Positions 17,404 to 25,242 of a stretch of DNA of 64,000 bases are shown here, piece by piece (positions within the stretch are counted from its first letter, which is position 1; each line of letters begins with the position of its first letter). Location of the stretch: the NCBI RefSeq assembly GCF_900143005.1, contig NZ_FRCS01000027.1, positions 1 through 64,000 of the forward strand, given 5' to 3'. The notes under the pieces were generated by a model. That model ran no database searches and had not been told where the DNA came from. It worked only from the letters and a program-made list of their open reading frames with translations. Both the position numbers and the translations under genes were made by a program. Source of the DNA: Cryptosporangium aurantiacum (GTDB taxonomy: Bacteria; Actinomycetota; Actinomycetes; Mycobacteriales; Cryptosporangiaceae).

Positions 17404-18008
17404 GTTCGGCAACGGGGCGGCGTGACCTTCCGGTGCTCGGTGCGGCTCCGCCCGAACGCGCGGACGCCGCCCGTAACCGCCGGCGCGTGCTCGACGCCGC
17501 GGCTCGCCTGCACGCCGAGCACGGCGTCGCGGGCCTGAACATGGACGACGTGGCCGCGGCGGCCGGCGTCGGCAAGGGCACGGTCTACCGGCGGTTCGTG
17601 GACAAGTCGGGCCTCGCGGGTGCGTTGCTCGACGACCGGGGGCGCCAGCTGCACGAGCGGCTGCTGTACGGCCCGCCGCCGCTCGGCCCGGGCGCACCGG
17701 GGGAGGAGCGGCTGGTCGCGTTCGTCGCGGCATACATCGAGCACTCGGTCCGGTCGCTGGACCTGGTGCTGCTCTCCGAGACCGGTACGCCCGGCGGACG
17801 GCTCGCCAAGCCGGTCTACGGGTTCTGGCGTCTGCACGTGGAGGTGCTACTGCGGGACGCCGGCGCGCCCGACCCCCGCACCCGCGCGGAGGCGCTGCTG
17901 GCCGTGCTCTCCGCCGAGCAACTGCAGCAGTGGACCCAGCGCGACGGCCGGACCGTCGAGGAACTCTCCACGACCCTCGGCCACCTGGCCCGATCGATGG
18001 CGACCTGA
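17376..18008 (+). CDS. TetR-family transcriptional regulator
   Basis: The 210-residue protein has an extended N-terminus of about 25 residues, then a TetR DNA-binding domain (RRVLDAAARLHAEHGVAGL then MDDVAAAAGVGKGTVYRRFVDKSGLAGAL). The remaining 130 residues form the ligand/dimer domain, with AYIEHSVRSLDLVLLSETG in the middle. The ATG follows a TAGAGT -10 box by six bases with no ribosome-binding site, so the message is probably leaderless. Two identical-core palindromes overlap the promoter and first codons. It likely represses itself and the divergent epimerase gene. A long inverted repeat follows the stop codon. Confidence 0.88.
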   Translation: MDDVSGLKSGSATGRRDLPVLGAAPPERADAARNRRRVLDAAARLHAEHGVAGLNMDDVAAAAGVGKGTVYRRFVDKSGLAGALLDDRGRQLHERLLYGPPPLGPGAPGEERLVAFVAAYIEHSVRSLDLVLLSETGTPGGRLAKPVYGFWRLHVEVLLRDAGAPDPRTRAEALLAVLSAEQLQQWTQRDGRTVEELSTTLGHLARSMAT

Positions 18009-18056
18009 GGCAGATTGCATTCGGAAGGGCTCTAGCCCTTCCGAATGCAATCCGCC
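18009..18056. terminator. Long inverted repeat between two convergent TetR genes (dispersed palindrome copy 1)
   Basis: Perfect 19-base arms at 18013-18031 and 18034-18052, starting GATTGCATTCGG, flank a two-base loop; outer bases extend the stem. It begins directly after the stop codon of the upstream TetR gene and probably terminates both convergent transcripts. A related palindrome occurs at 54844-54892, so it also represents a dispersed repeat family. Confidence 0.75.
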
Positions 18057-18078
18057 TCGAGCGGCCCGCAGCCACCAG

Positions 18079-18681
18079 TCAGCGGAAACCCGCGAGGACC
18101 ATCGACGCGGCTAGGTCCACCAGCGTGTCCCGGGAGACGTGCGACGGACGTTGCAGCGCGATCCGCAGACACGTCGACACCAGGACGCCCATCGACAGGA
18201 ACACGATCGCGTCCAGCTGCTCCGGGGTGGCGTCCGGGCGGTGCCTGCGGGGGAGCACGGTCGCCAGTGGATACAGGTCGGCCTCGATCGACGGCAGCAG
18301 GTTCGCGGTGGTGCCGCCGGGGTTGGCCTCGGCCATCGCGAGGATCACCGCCCGGTGCCGCTCGAACGCCGCCACCAGCGTCTCGACGATCAGCCGCACC
18401 CCATCCTCCACGGCGAGGTCGAGCGCCGCCGCGACCCCCGCCATCAGATCGACGCTGATCGCCCGCACGGCCTCCTCGCGCAGCGCCGTGAGCACGTCGT
18501 TCTTGTCGGAGAAGTAGCGGTAGAACGTCCCGGTGCTCACGTGCGCGTGCGCCGCGATCGCCGTCGTCGTGAGCTGCGCGGCGCCAGCGGACTCCAGAAG
18601 GTGAACGGTCGCATCGAGCAGGTCCCGCCGCATCCGCCGCGCGCGCTCCTGAACCGGCTGGATCCGCTGCTTACGTACCAT
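18079..18681 (-). CDS. TetR-family transcriptional regulator
   Basis: This 200-residue protein shows a TetR helix-turn-helix (LTTTAIAAHAHVSTGTFYRYFSDKNDVLTAL, about residues 41-72) after a basic leader. The C-terminal part includes VILAMAEANPGG and DAIVFLSMGVLVSTCLRIAL, as in many TetR ligand domains. ATG 18681 is selected because GGAGG lies six bases upstream; longer starts exist but cross the promoter. It is divergent from the MpaB-type oxygenase, with a 28-bp interrupted palindrome between them, and probably represses that gene. Confidence 0.87.
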   Translation of the reverse strand: MVRKQRIQPVQERARRMRRDLLDATVHLLESAGAAQLTTTAIAAHAHVSTGTFYRYFSDKNDVLTALREEAVRAISVDLMAGVAAALDLAVEDGVRLIVETLVAAFERHRAVILAMAEANPGGTTANLLPSIEADLYPLATVLPRRHRPDATPEQLDAIVFLSMGVLVSTCLRIALQRPSHVSRDTLVDLAASMVLAGFR

Positions 18682-18722
18682 GCGGCGCCTCCGCATCCCG
18701 GGCGGCCGAGAAGTGAATAGAA

Positions 18723-18750
18723 GGTGAGAAATTTTCACTTTACTCTCACC
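18723..18750. promoter_or_regulatory. Interrupted palindrome and leaderless -10 upstream of the MpaB-type gene
   Basis: GGTGAGA (18723-18729) and TCTCACC (18744-18750) are perfect inverted arms separated by 14 AT-rich bases. The -10 box TACTCT (18741-18746) lies in the right arm, six bases before the ATG at 18753. Binding by the adjacent TetR protein would block the promoter directly. Confidence 0.65.
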
Positions 18751-18752
18751 GC

Positions 18753-19955
18753 ATGGAGCGGATCCCGAGTTCGATGCGCAACCGCGACGAGGCGGAACGG
18801 CGGTTCGGCCCGTTCGCCGACGAGTACGTCCGGGCGATGTGGATCGGCGATCCGCTCGCGGACGCGTTCGTGGCCGACTTCGACACGATCGGCCACGCCG
18901 CCGGGATGAAGATGCTCCGGCGCGCGTGCCGCGACGGCGTAGCGGCGGTTCCGGACGCTCCGCCGTCGCTGCACGCGCTGTTCGCCCAGCTTGACGCGGT
19001 CCCGGACTGGGCCGACCTGCCGGGCACCGACGCCGCCACCGTCCACGCCGCCCGGTACGTCCGGCAGTCCGGCCTGGCGCTCGGGGCGGCGTCGCTGGTC
19101 AGCGGCTACGCGAACGCTGCCGCGTCACGTCCGCTGGAGATGACCGGCCGGTACCTCGACAACGCCGGCGCTCGCACGATCGAGGTCGGGTCCTGGCTCT
19201 CCGAGGTCGCCAAGCCCGGCGGCGTCGACCGGTTCTCGCGCGGCTTCGAACTGACGGTCCGGGTCCGGATCATCCACGCGCTGGTCCGCCGCGCGCTCTC
19301 CGGCCGCCCCGACTGGGACCTCGACGCCTGGGGCGTCCCGATCTGCCAGGCCTATCTGGCGTACACGCTGGTCGAGTTCTGCATGATCCCGATCCGCGCG
19401 ATGCGGGCGATCGGCGCCCCGCAACTGCCGTACGAGGAGCGCGCCGCCTACGCCCGGTGGCGCTACCTGGGTCACCTGCTCGGCATCCACGAACAGATGC
19501 TGCCGCGCGACCGCGCCGAGCAGGAGCGCCTCGAAGCCATCTACCTGCTCACCCGCCCGCCGGTCGACGAGTACTGCCGCACGCTGGTCGGCAGCATCAA
19601 CCGCGACTTCCTGGTGCCGGAGATCGAGGGGTTACTGCCGGCTCGGGCGCGCGGCGCCGCGCCGAGCGTCGTCCACGGCTTGGAACGGATTTTTGTGGGT
19701 GACGGGATCGCCGACGAGCTCGGGATCCCCCGGACGCGGATGACCGCGGTGATCCGGGCCGTAGGCCCGGTCCTCGGTGCGGTCAACGGTGTCCTCGACC
19801 GTCTGCCGTGGACGCTCGGCCCGCGGACACGCGCCGGTGAGCGGTACGGCGAACAGCAGGACGCGCGGCTGCGCGCCAAGTACGACGTGCGCCACGACCT
19901 GGTGGACGCGTCGCCGGCGGGCGGCCGCGCGCATCCTGCCCGGCCCGGGGCATGA
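18753..19955 (+). CDS. MpaB-family (DUF2236) haem oxygenase-like protein
   Basis: The 400-residue protein belongs to the oxygenase MpaB / latex-clearing protein superfamily (DUF2236), haem b proteins that cleave C-C bonds of polyisoprene or act in other oxidations. Supporting segments are GDPLADAFVADFDTIGHAAGMKML near the N-terminus, the central RGFELTVRVRIIHALVRRAL helix that would supply haem-pocket Arg/His residues, and YARWRYLGHLLGIHEQMLPR. No signal peptide is visible, unlike secreted rubber oxygenases. Translation is probably leaderless. The divergent TetR gene and overlapping palindrome suggest tight repression. The natural substrate is unknown. Confidence 0.8.
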   Translation: MERIPSSMRNRDEAERRFGPFADEYVRAMWIGDPLADAFVADFDTIGHAAGMKMLRRACRDGVAAVPDAPPSLHALFAQLDAVPDWADLPGTDAATVHAARYVRQSGLALGAASLVSGYANAAASRPLEMTGRYLDNAGARTIEVGSWLSEVAKPGGVDRFSRGFELTVRVRIIHALVRRALSGRPDWDLDAWGVPICQAYLAYTLVEFCMIPIRAMRAIGAPQLPYEERAAYARWRYLGHLLGIHEQMLPRDRAEQERLEAIYLLTRPPVDEYCRTLVGSINRDFLVPEIEGLLPARARGAAPSVVHGLERIFVGDGIADELGIPRTRMTAVIRAVGPVLGAVNGVLDRLPWTLGPRTRAGERYGEQQDARLRAKYDVRHDLVDASPAGGRAHPARPGA

Positions 19956-19961
19956 CCGCGG

Positions 19962-20540
19962 TCAGTCCGCCCGGTCGAACCAGGTGATCGACGTGCCGTC
20001 GCCGATCGACTCGCGGCTGGTAGGGCGGAACGCGGTGGGGGAGAACGCGCCCCGGAACGCCGGGATGCCGTCCCCGGCGGCGATCGGGTAGCTCTTGACG
20101 ACCAGCGCGTCGATCTCCGGCAGTACCGAAGCCGCGAGCCGGCCACCGCCCGCCAGCCAGACGTCCTTTTTGGTGTCCTCGGCCTTGAGCCTGCGGATCA
20201 GGGCGACCGGATCGGTGTCCACCAGCTCGACCGCGGGGTCGTCGATCGCGCCGAGCGTGGTCGAGATGACGTACTGCCGCAGGTGGGCGTACGGGCTGGG
20301 GATACCGGCGTCGAGCCCGGGCCGGTAGGTGCCCAGGCCCATCACCACCGTGTCGAACCGCTGGTTCGGCGCGTCCGCGACGCCGAAGTGCGACCGGACG
20401 TGCGTGGGCAGGGTTTCCGGATACGTGCGCCCGATCCAGGCGGCCATCTCGGGGCCGACCGGGAAGAAGTCGGTCTGCCCCTCCGGGCCGGCGAGGTAGC
20501 CGTCGATCGTGACCCCGACGTAATACACGAGCTTGCGCAT
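19962..20540 (-). CDS. RibD C-terminal/dihydrofolate reductase-like protein
   Basis: The 192-residue protein has the DHFR-like fold of RibD C-terminal domain proteins: MRKLVYYVGVTIDGYLAGPEG at the start, FDTVVMGLGTYRPG in the centre and KDVWLAGGGRLAASVL, the NADPH-binding loop. These proteins are NADPH-dependent reductases of uncertain substrate. ATG 20540 follows AGGAGG by seven bases. The gene is downstream of the short TetR gene on the same strand; a 28-bp palindrome overlapping its ribosome-binding site lies between, so it is probably the repressor's target. Confidence 0.85.
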   Translation of the reverse strand: MRKLVYYVGVTIDGYLAGPEGQTDFFPVGPEMAAWIGRTYPETLPTHVRSHFGVADAPNQRFDTVVMGLGTYRPGLDAGIPSPYAHLRQYVISTTLGAIDDPAVELVDTDPVALIRRLKAEDTKKDVWLAGGGRLAASVLPEIDALVVKSYPIAAGDGIPAFRGAFSPTAFRPTSRESIGDGTSITWFDRAD

Positions 20541-20550
20541 GCGATGTCCT

Positions 20551-20578
20551 CCTGACCACTTCAACTGCAGTGGTCAGG
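20551..20578. promoter_or_regulatory. Perfect palindromic operator before the reductase gene
   Basis: CCTGACCACT (20551-20560) and AGTGGTCAGG (20569-20578) are perfect ten-base inverted arms around eight bases. The palindrome covers the ribosome-binding site of the reductase and ends four bases from the stop codon of the upstream TetR gene. It is the likely TetR operator. Confidence 0.7.
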
Positions 20579-20581
20579 AAA

Positions 20582-20989
20582 TTAGACGTTGTCCTGGAGC
20601 TCCGCGGTGAGGAAGCTGCTCAGCTCCGTGCGCAGGGCGGGCCGCCGGGTGGCCTCCAGGCGCAGCTCCAGCATCGCGAGGTTGCTCGCCCGGTCGGCGC
20701 GCATGCGGGCGAGCAACTGCCGCATCAGCTCGGCGACGAGCTCGTGGGACGGCGCCGGGGTCATCGTTGCGGCCAGGGCCTCCGGATCCGGGGCGAGGCG
20801 CTCGCGCGTACGCCGCATGACCTGCGCGAGCAACTCGTCCCGGTTCGCGAAGTAGTTGGTGGCGGTGCCGATCGGCACCGCCGCCTCCTTGTCGATGGCC
20901 CGGAGCGTCAGGCCACGGGACCCTTCCCGGGCGAGGACCTCGATGGCCGCGTCGAGCAGCGCGGTACGCCGCTCCGGATTCTGCGGCAC
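20582..20989 (-). CDS. Short TetR-family regulator, C-terminally truncated
   Basis: Only 135 residues are encoded, against about 190 in usual TetR proteins. The DNA-binding domain is intact (LTLRAIDKEAAVPIGTATNYFANRDELLAQVM, about residues 27-58). The ligand domain starts normally but stops at TELSSFLTAELQDNV, leaving out the last two dimerisation helices. The stop codon is immediately followed by the palindromic operator of the reductase gene, suggesting loss of the 3' end by rearrangement, or a compact functional repressor. The GTG start at 20989 has TAGTAC six bases upstream and no ribosome-binding site. Confidence 0.75.
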   Translation of the reverse strand: MPQNPERRTALLDAAIEVLAREGSRGLTLRAIDKEAAVPIGTATNYFANRDELLAQVMRRTRERLAPDPEALAATMTPAPSHELVAELMRQLLARMRADRASNLAMLELRLEATRRPALRTELSSFLTAELQDNV

Positions 20990-21012
20990 GGTGAAGTACT
21001 ACACCGGCGGGG

Positions 21013-22155
21013 TCAGTCCCGCACGAACGGGCGGGGCGCGAGGTCGGTCTGGTTCGCGAAGCGCTGGATCCGCTCGGGCTCCTGGCCGGACCGCCAGAGG
21101 TAGAGGTGCCGGTTGACGGTGGCCAGCGCGGTGTCGTCATCCCAGGTCGGCGGCTCGTCCGGCGTCGGGAAGTCCGTGCGGGTCAGGTTGCCGAGGTCGG
21201 CGCCGATCGTCATCAGCACGCCGTACTCCCGCCCGCTGGTGACGACCAGGTCGAAGAAGTACCGCCCGCTCGGCGACAGCGTCCCGTACGTGCTCGCCGC
21301 CGACAGTCCCAGGTCGCACTGCTTCGCCAGGACCGACAGGTCTGAAGGGCGCAGCAGCGCCAGGCACCCGGTGTCCTCGTTCACCGACCCCTGCCGCACC
21401 GTGGCGAGCAGCCGGGTTCCGTCCAGCACCGGCCCGTGGACCGCGGTGACGCCGGTCGTCCAGCGGGGCGTGAACCCCCCGGCCGGAGGGTCCCACACCG
21501 CGAACCGGGGCTCCACGTACTGCTGGTTGTCGCCGCCGCAGCAGGAACCGGCCTGCATCATCACCACACGCTCGCCGACGAAGGCCACTGGGTACGCCTC
21601 GTGGGCCGAGGGCGTCGGGACGAGGCCGGTCACCCGACCGTCGCGCAGGACGCCGACCGCGAGCCCGCCCTTCCTGGTGAACGCGATCCGGGTGCCGGTG
21701 CCGTCGATCAGATAACTGTCGATGTTGTCAGCGATCGGCGTCACCGCGCCCGACGCGTTGATAAAGCTCAGCTCGGACGTCCGCGACAGGCTCATCCAGC
21801 CGTCCCGGACCTCGGTGACCCGCGCACCGAGTGCGGTCAGATCCATCGGCACCGTGACCTCGCCGTCCTTCGTGCGCAGCTGCTCGCCGTCGACCACGGT
21901 GAGGTCGACCGGTGCGCCGTGCCCCTTCACCGGCCGGATCGCCTCCGTGCCGGTGTTCCACTTGACCAGCAGCGTCGCGGTCAGGATCACGACGACGGCG
22001 GCCACCGCGGTCGTGGTGATCGCGCCGAGCTGACGTCGCCGCCGCACCCACTCACCCCGGCGAACCAGAGCGTCGACGTCCAACGACCGCTCCCCGGCCT
22101 CCACCGATCGGGTCTCCAGCATCGCGCGCACCAACTCTTCCGTCCGGTCGTTCAC
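21013..22155 (-). CDS. Membrane protein coupled to an ECF sigma factor
   Basis: The 380-residue protein has a cytoplasmic segment of about 45 residues, one membrane helix (LGAITTTAVAAVVVILTATLLV) and a large extracytoplasmic part. That part resembles a beta-propeller-like repeat protein, with segments such as GYMSLSRTSELSFI-like strands, GTGTRIAFTRKGGLAVGVL and a CC motif in MMQAGSCCGGDNQQYVEP. The GTG start overlaps the sigma factor stop codon (GTGA), so translation is coupled. It takes the place of an anti-sigma factor, but no zinc-binding HxxxCxxC motif is seen in the short cytoplasmic segment. Regulation of the sigma factor is an inference from position. Confidence 0.75.
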   Translation of the reverse strand: MNDRTEELVRAMLETRSVEAGERSLDVDALVRRGEWVRRRRQLGAITTTAVAAVVVILTATLLVKWNTGTEAIRPVKGHGAPVDLTVVDGEQLRTKDGEVTVPMDLTALGARVTEVRDGWMSLSRTSELSFINASGAVTPIADNIDSYLIDGTGTRIAFTRKGGLAVGVLRDGRVTGLVPTPSAHEAYPVAFVGERVVMMQAGSCCGGDNQQYVEPRFAVWDPPAGGFTPRWTTGVTAVHGPVLDGTRLLATVRQGSVNEDTGCLALLRPSDLSVLAKQCDLGLSAASTYGTLSPSGRYFFDLVVTSGREYGVLMTIGADLGNLTRTDFPTPDEPPTWDDDTALATVNRHLYLWRSGQEPERIQRFANQTDLAPRPFVRD

Positions 22156-22667
22156 CGCCGCCCCTCCCGCGTGGGTTCGGATACGTCCAACTGCGCCCGC
22201 ATCGCGGCCAGCCCCCGGGACGCGTGGCTCTTCACCGAGCCGGCCGACATCCCCAGCGCCTCGGCGATCTGCGCCTCGCTCCAGTCCTCGTAGAACCGCA
22301 GCACGAGGACTGCGCGCTGCTTCGGCGACAGCCGCCGGAGCAGCCGCCACATCGCGTCCCGTTCGGCGTGGTCGGACGCCGGATCGTCGTCCTGCCGCGG
22401 TTCCGGCAGGTCCCCGCTGGGTCGCTCGGCGTGCCACCGGCGGCGCCACCAGGACACCGCGGTCGTCGCCATCACCCGCCGCACGTAGGAGTCCAGCGCC
22501 GCCTTGTCCCGGATGTGGTTCCAGGACACGTACGTCTTGACCAGCGCGGTCTGCAGCAGGTCCTCGGCCTGTCCGCGGTCGCCGGTCAACAGATAGGCCG
22601 TGCGCAGCAGTGCGGACGTTCGGTCCGAGACGAAGTCCCGGAACGCCGCCTGAGCCAGCGCGTCCAT
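22152..22667 (-). CDS. ECF RNA polymerase sigma factor, SigE-type
   Basis: The 171-residue protein has region 2 (FVSDRTSALLRTAYLLTGDRGQAEDLLQTALVKTYVSW) that contacts the -10 element and core polymerase, and region 4 (LSPKQRAVLVLRFYEDWSEAQIAEALGMSAGSVKSHASRGLAAMR) that binds the -35 element. Length and motifs fit the actinobacterial SigE-type ECF group. ATG 22667 follows GAAGGGAG. It forms an operon with the membrane protein that overlaps its stop codon, its likely signal partner. The regulon is not evident in the window. Confidence 0.9.
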   Translation of the reverse strand: MDALAQAAFRDFVSDRTSALLRTAYLLTGDRGQAEDLLQTALVKTYVSWNHIRDKAALDSYVRRVMATTAVSWWRRRWHAERPSGDLPEPRQDDDPASDHAERDAMWRLLRRLSPKQRAVLVLRFYEDWSEAQIAEALGMSAGSVKSHASRGLAAMRAQLDVSEPTREGRR

Positions 22668-22849
22668 CCAGCTCCCTTCCCCGTGTGTCTGGATCATGGG
22701 ACGCGCCGGATGCCACTCCCGGTTGACACGATTTCGTAGATGTTCGGATCCGGCCTCGGTGGTCCCGCCGAGGTGGGGTACGGTACGTGCCCGTTTAGGG
22801 CTCGGAGTCGGATTGACCTCCGGCTGATCCTCGAGAGGACAGAGTTTCG

Positions 22850-25003
22850 ATGTCACCGACCCCCGTGCATCTCCGTGCCGCAGGCGTCTCGCTCGTACTG
22901 GACGTGACCGGCCCCGTGCCGTCGGTGCTGCACTGGGGTGCCGATCTGGGCGAATTGGACACTGCCGACCTCGACGCCCTGCGCGCCACCGACGTCCTCG
23001 AGGTGCCGCACAACCAGCCCGACGACCCGCGGCGGCTGACGCTGCTCCCGACCGAGCACGACATGTGGTCGGGTACGCCCGGCTTCGCCGGGCACCTCGC
23101 GGGCACGCGGACGACGCCGCGGCCGGAGCTGCGCGCGGCGGTCCGGGTGACCGGCCGCACGGTGGCGGCCGACCTCGTCGACCCGGTGACCGGCCTGGAG
23201 ATCGACCTGGTCGTGGCGCTGAGCCCGGAGGGCCTGGTGCAGGTCTCCCACACGGTGCGACGTCCGGCAGGGGACGCCGACCCGGAGCAGCCGTTCGACG
23301 TCGCAGGCGTCCTCGCGGTGCTGCCGTTGCCCGCCAGGGCCACCGAGATCCTCGACTTCACCGGGCGGTGGGCGCGCGAACGGCAGCCCCAGCGGTTGCC
23401 GGTGGTCGACGGCGCCCACCGGCGTGACGTCCGGCGCGGCAAGCCGGGACCGGACTCCCCGCACCTGGCGATGGTGGGGACCCCCGCGTTCGGAAGCCGG
23501 ACCGGCGAGGTCTGGGGCCTGCACGTGGCCTGGAGCGGCGACACGTCCTGGCTGGTCGAGCGGCTGCCGGAGCCCGCGGGCACGCACCGCTCCGTGCTCG
23601 GCGGCGGCGAGCTGCTGCGCGCCGGTGAGGTCCGGCTGCTCCCGGGCCAGGAGTACCGGACGCCGACCGCCTACTTCGCCTGGTCCGACCGCGGCACCGA
23701 CGGGATCGCCGACCGGTTCCACCAGCACCTCCGGGCCCGCTCCGGGCACCCGGCGCGACCGCGGCCGGTCATCGTCAACACCTGGGAAGCGGTGTACTTC
23801 GACCACCGGCTCGAGCCGCTGCTGCAGCTCGTCGACCGCGCGGCGGAGATCGGCGTCGAGAGGTTCGTGCTCGACGACGGCTGGTTCCTCGGCCGCCGGG
23901 ACGACACCGCGGGCCTCGGCGACTGGAGCGTCGACCGGACCGTGTGGACGGAGGGCCTGGGTCCGCTCGCCGACCACGTGCGGGCGCGCGGCCTGGAGTT
24001 CGGCCTGTGGGTCGAGCCGGAGATGGTCAACCTCGACTCCGAGCTCGCCCGCACGCACCCGGAGTGGCTGCTGGCCCCGGCGCCGGGCGTCGGCCCCGCG
24101 TCCCGGAACCAGTACGTGGTCAACGTCGCCCACCCGGAGGCGTTCGAGTACCTGCTGACGTCGATCAGCGCGCTGGTCTCCGAGTACGACATCGCGTACC
24201 TGAAGTGGGACCACAACCGGGAGCTGCACGAGGCGGTCTCCCGGGTCGACGGCCGTCCCGGCGTCTCCGCGCAGACCCACGCGGTCTACGCACTGTTCGA
24301 CCGGCTGCGGGACCGGCACCCCGGCCTGGAGATCGAGTCCTGCTCGTCCGGTGGCGCCCGGGTCGACCTGGGGATCCTCGAGCGCACCGACCGGGTCTGG
24401 GCGTCGGACTGCATCGACCCGGTCGAGCGCGTGATGATCGACCGCTGGACGATGCAGCTGCTCCCGCCGGAGCTGGTCGGCGCGCACGTCGGCGCGCCGC
24501 GCTCGCACACCACCGCGCGCGTCACCGACCTGCCGTTCCGGCTGGCGACCGCGCTGATCGGCCACGTCGGCGTCGAGTGGAACCTCAACGAGCGCAGCCC
24601 GGAGGAGCTGGCGATCCTGCGGTCCTGGATCGGCTACCACAAGAGCATCCGGCCGCTGATCGCGTCCGGGACCGTGGTCCACGGCGACCTCGCCGACCCG
24701 CAGACGACGCTGGCCGGCGTGGTGTCGCCCGAGCGTGACCAGGCGGTCTTCGTCTGGACCCGGACCGGCACGTCGGCGACGACGCAGGCCGGGCGGGTGC
24801 CGCTGCCCGGCCTCGCCGAGGACCGGACGTACTCGGTGCGGGTGGTGTCCGAACTCGGCGAGCCGGAGTTCACCGCCCGGGTGGCGCCGGCGTGGACGAC
24901 CGCGCCGCTGACGATCTCCGGATCGGTGCTGGGGGCGGTCGGGCTGCCGATGCCGACGCTCGCGCCGCAGCAGGCGATGGTGCTGGAGGTGCGGGCCGTC
25001 TAG
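22850..25003 (+). CDS. Alpha-galactosidase, glycoside hydrolase family 36
   Basis: The 717-residue protein is a GH36 retaining alpha-galactosidase acting on melibiose- and raffinose-type sugars. It has an N-terminal beta-sandwich, then a catalytic barrel with FVLDDGWF, LWVEPEMVN and the nucleophile motif YLKWDHNRE (Asp). The acid/base Asp is expected in VWASDCID. The motif ESCSSGGARVD and the C-terminal beta domain complete the family layout. No signal peptide is evident, so it is probably cytoplasmic. ATG 22850 is preceded by GAGAGGAC. It is monocistronic and overlaps the convergent small membrane gene by four bases. Confidence 0.93.
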   Translation: MSPTPVHLRAAGVSLVLDVTGPVPSVLHWGADLGELDTADLDALRATDVLEVPHNQPDDPRRLTLLPTEHDMWSGTPGFAGHLAGTRTTPRPELRAAVRVTGRTVAADLVDPVTGLEIDLVVALSPEGLVQVSHTVRRPAGDADPEQPFDVAGVLAVLPLPARATEILDFTGRWARERQPQRLPVVDGAHRRDVRRGKPGPDSPHLAMVGTPAFGSRTGEVWGLHVAWSGDTSWLVERLPEPAGTHRSVLGGGELLRAGEVRLLPGQEYRTPTAYFAWSDRGTDGIADRFHQHLRARSGHPARPRPVIVNTWEAVYFDHRLEPLLQLVDRAAEIGVERFVLDDGWFLGRRDDTAGLGDWSVDRTVWTEGLGPLADHVRARGLEFGLWVEPEMVNLDSELARTHPEWLLAPAPGVGPASRNQYVVNVAHPEAFEYLLTSISALVSEYDIAYLKWDHNRELHEAVSRVDGRPGVSAQTHAVYALFDRLRDRHPGLEIESCSSGGARVDLGILERTDRVWASDCIDPVERVMIDRWTMQLLPPELVGAHVGAPRSHTTARVTDLPFRLATALIGHVGVEWNLNERSPEELAILRSWIGYHKSIRPLIASGTVVHGDLADPQTTLAGVVSPERDQAVFVWTRTGTSATTQAGRVPLPGLAEDRTYSVRVVSELGEPEFTARVAPAWTTAPLTISGSVLGAVGLPMPTLAPQQAMVLEVRAV

Positions 25004-25242
25004 AGGACAGCAGCCACAACGCCGACGAGCATCGCGACGCCGAGCAGGCCGCCGACCGTGTGCCACAGCCATGGCTGCAGGAACTGGAAGTCGAACTCCA
25101 GCAGTGCGTAGACGACGAGGATGATCGTGGCGACGGTCGCCGCGCCCCAGAGCGTCATCCGGTGCCCGAAGTAGGCGGTCAGTCCCTCCAGGACGACGAT
25201 GATCGCTACCCAGATTCCGGCGGTTTTGGCTGCCCCGCGCAT
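25000..25242 (-). CDS. Small membrane protein, three helices
   Basis: The 80-residue protein is almost entirely hydrophobic with about three membrane helices: ILVVYALLEF, the N-terminal AGIWVAIIVVLEGLTAYF and HTVGGLLGVAMLVGVVAAVL. No family was recognised. ATG 25242 follows GTGGAG. The first 37 bases lie within the end of the DUF418 gene on the same strand, so expression is probably coupled. Confidence 0.7.
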   Translation of the reverse strand: MRGAAKTAGIWVAIIVVLEGLTAYFGHRMTLWGAATVATIILVVYALLEFDFQFLQPWLWHTVGGLLGVAMLVGVVAAVL

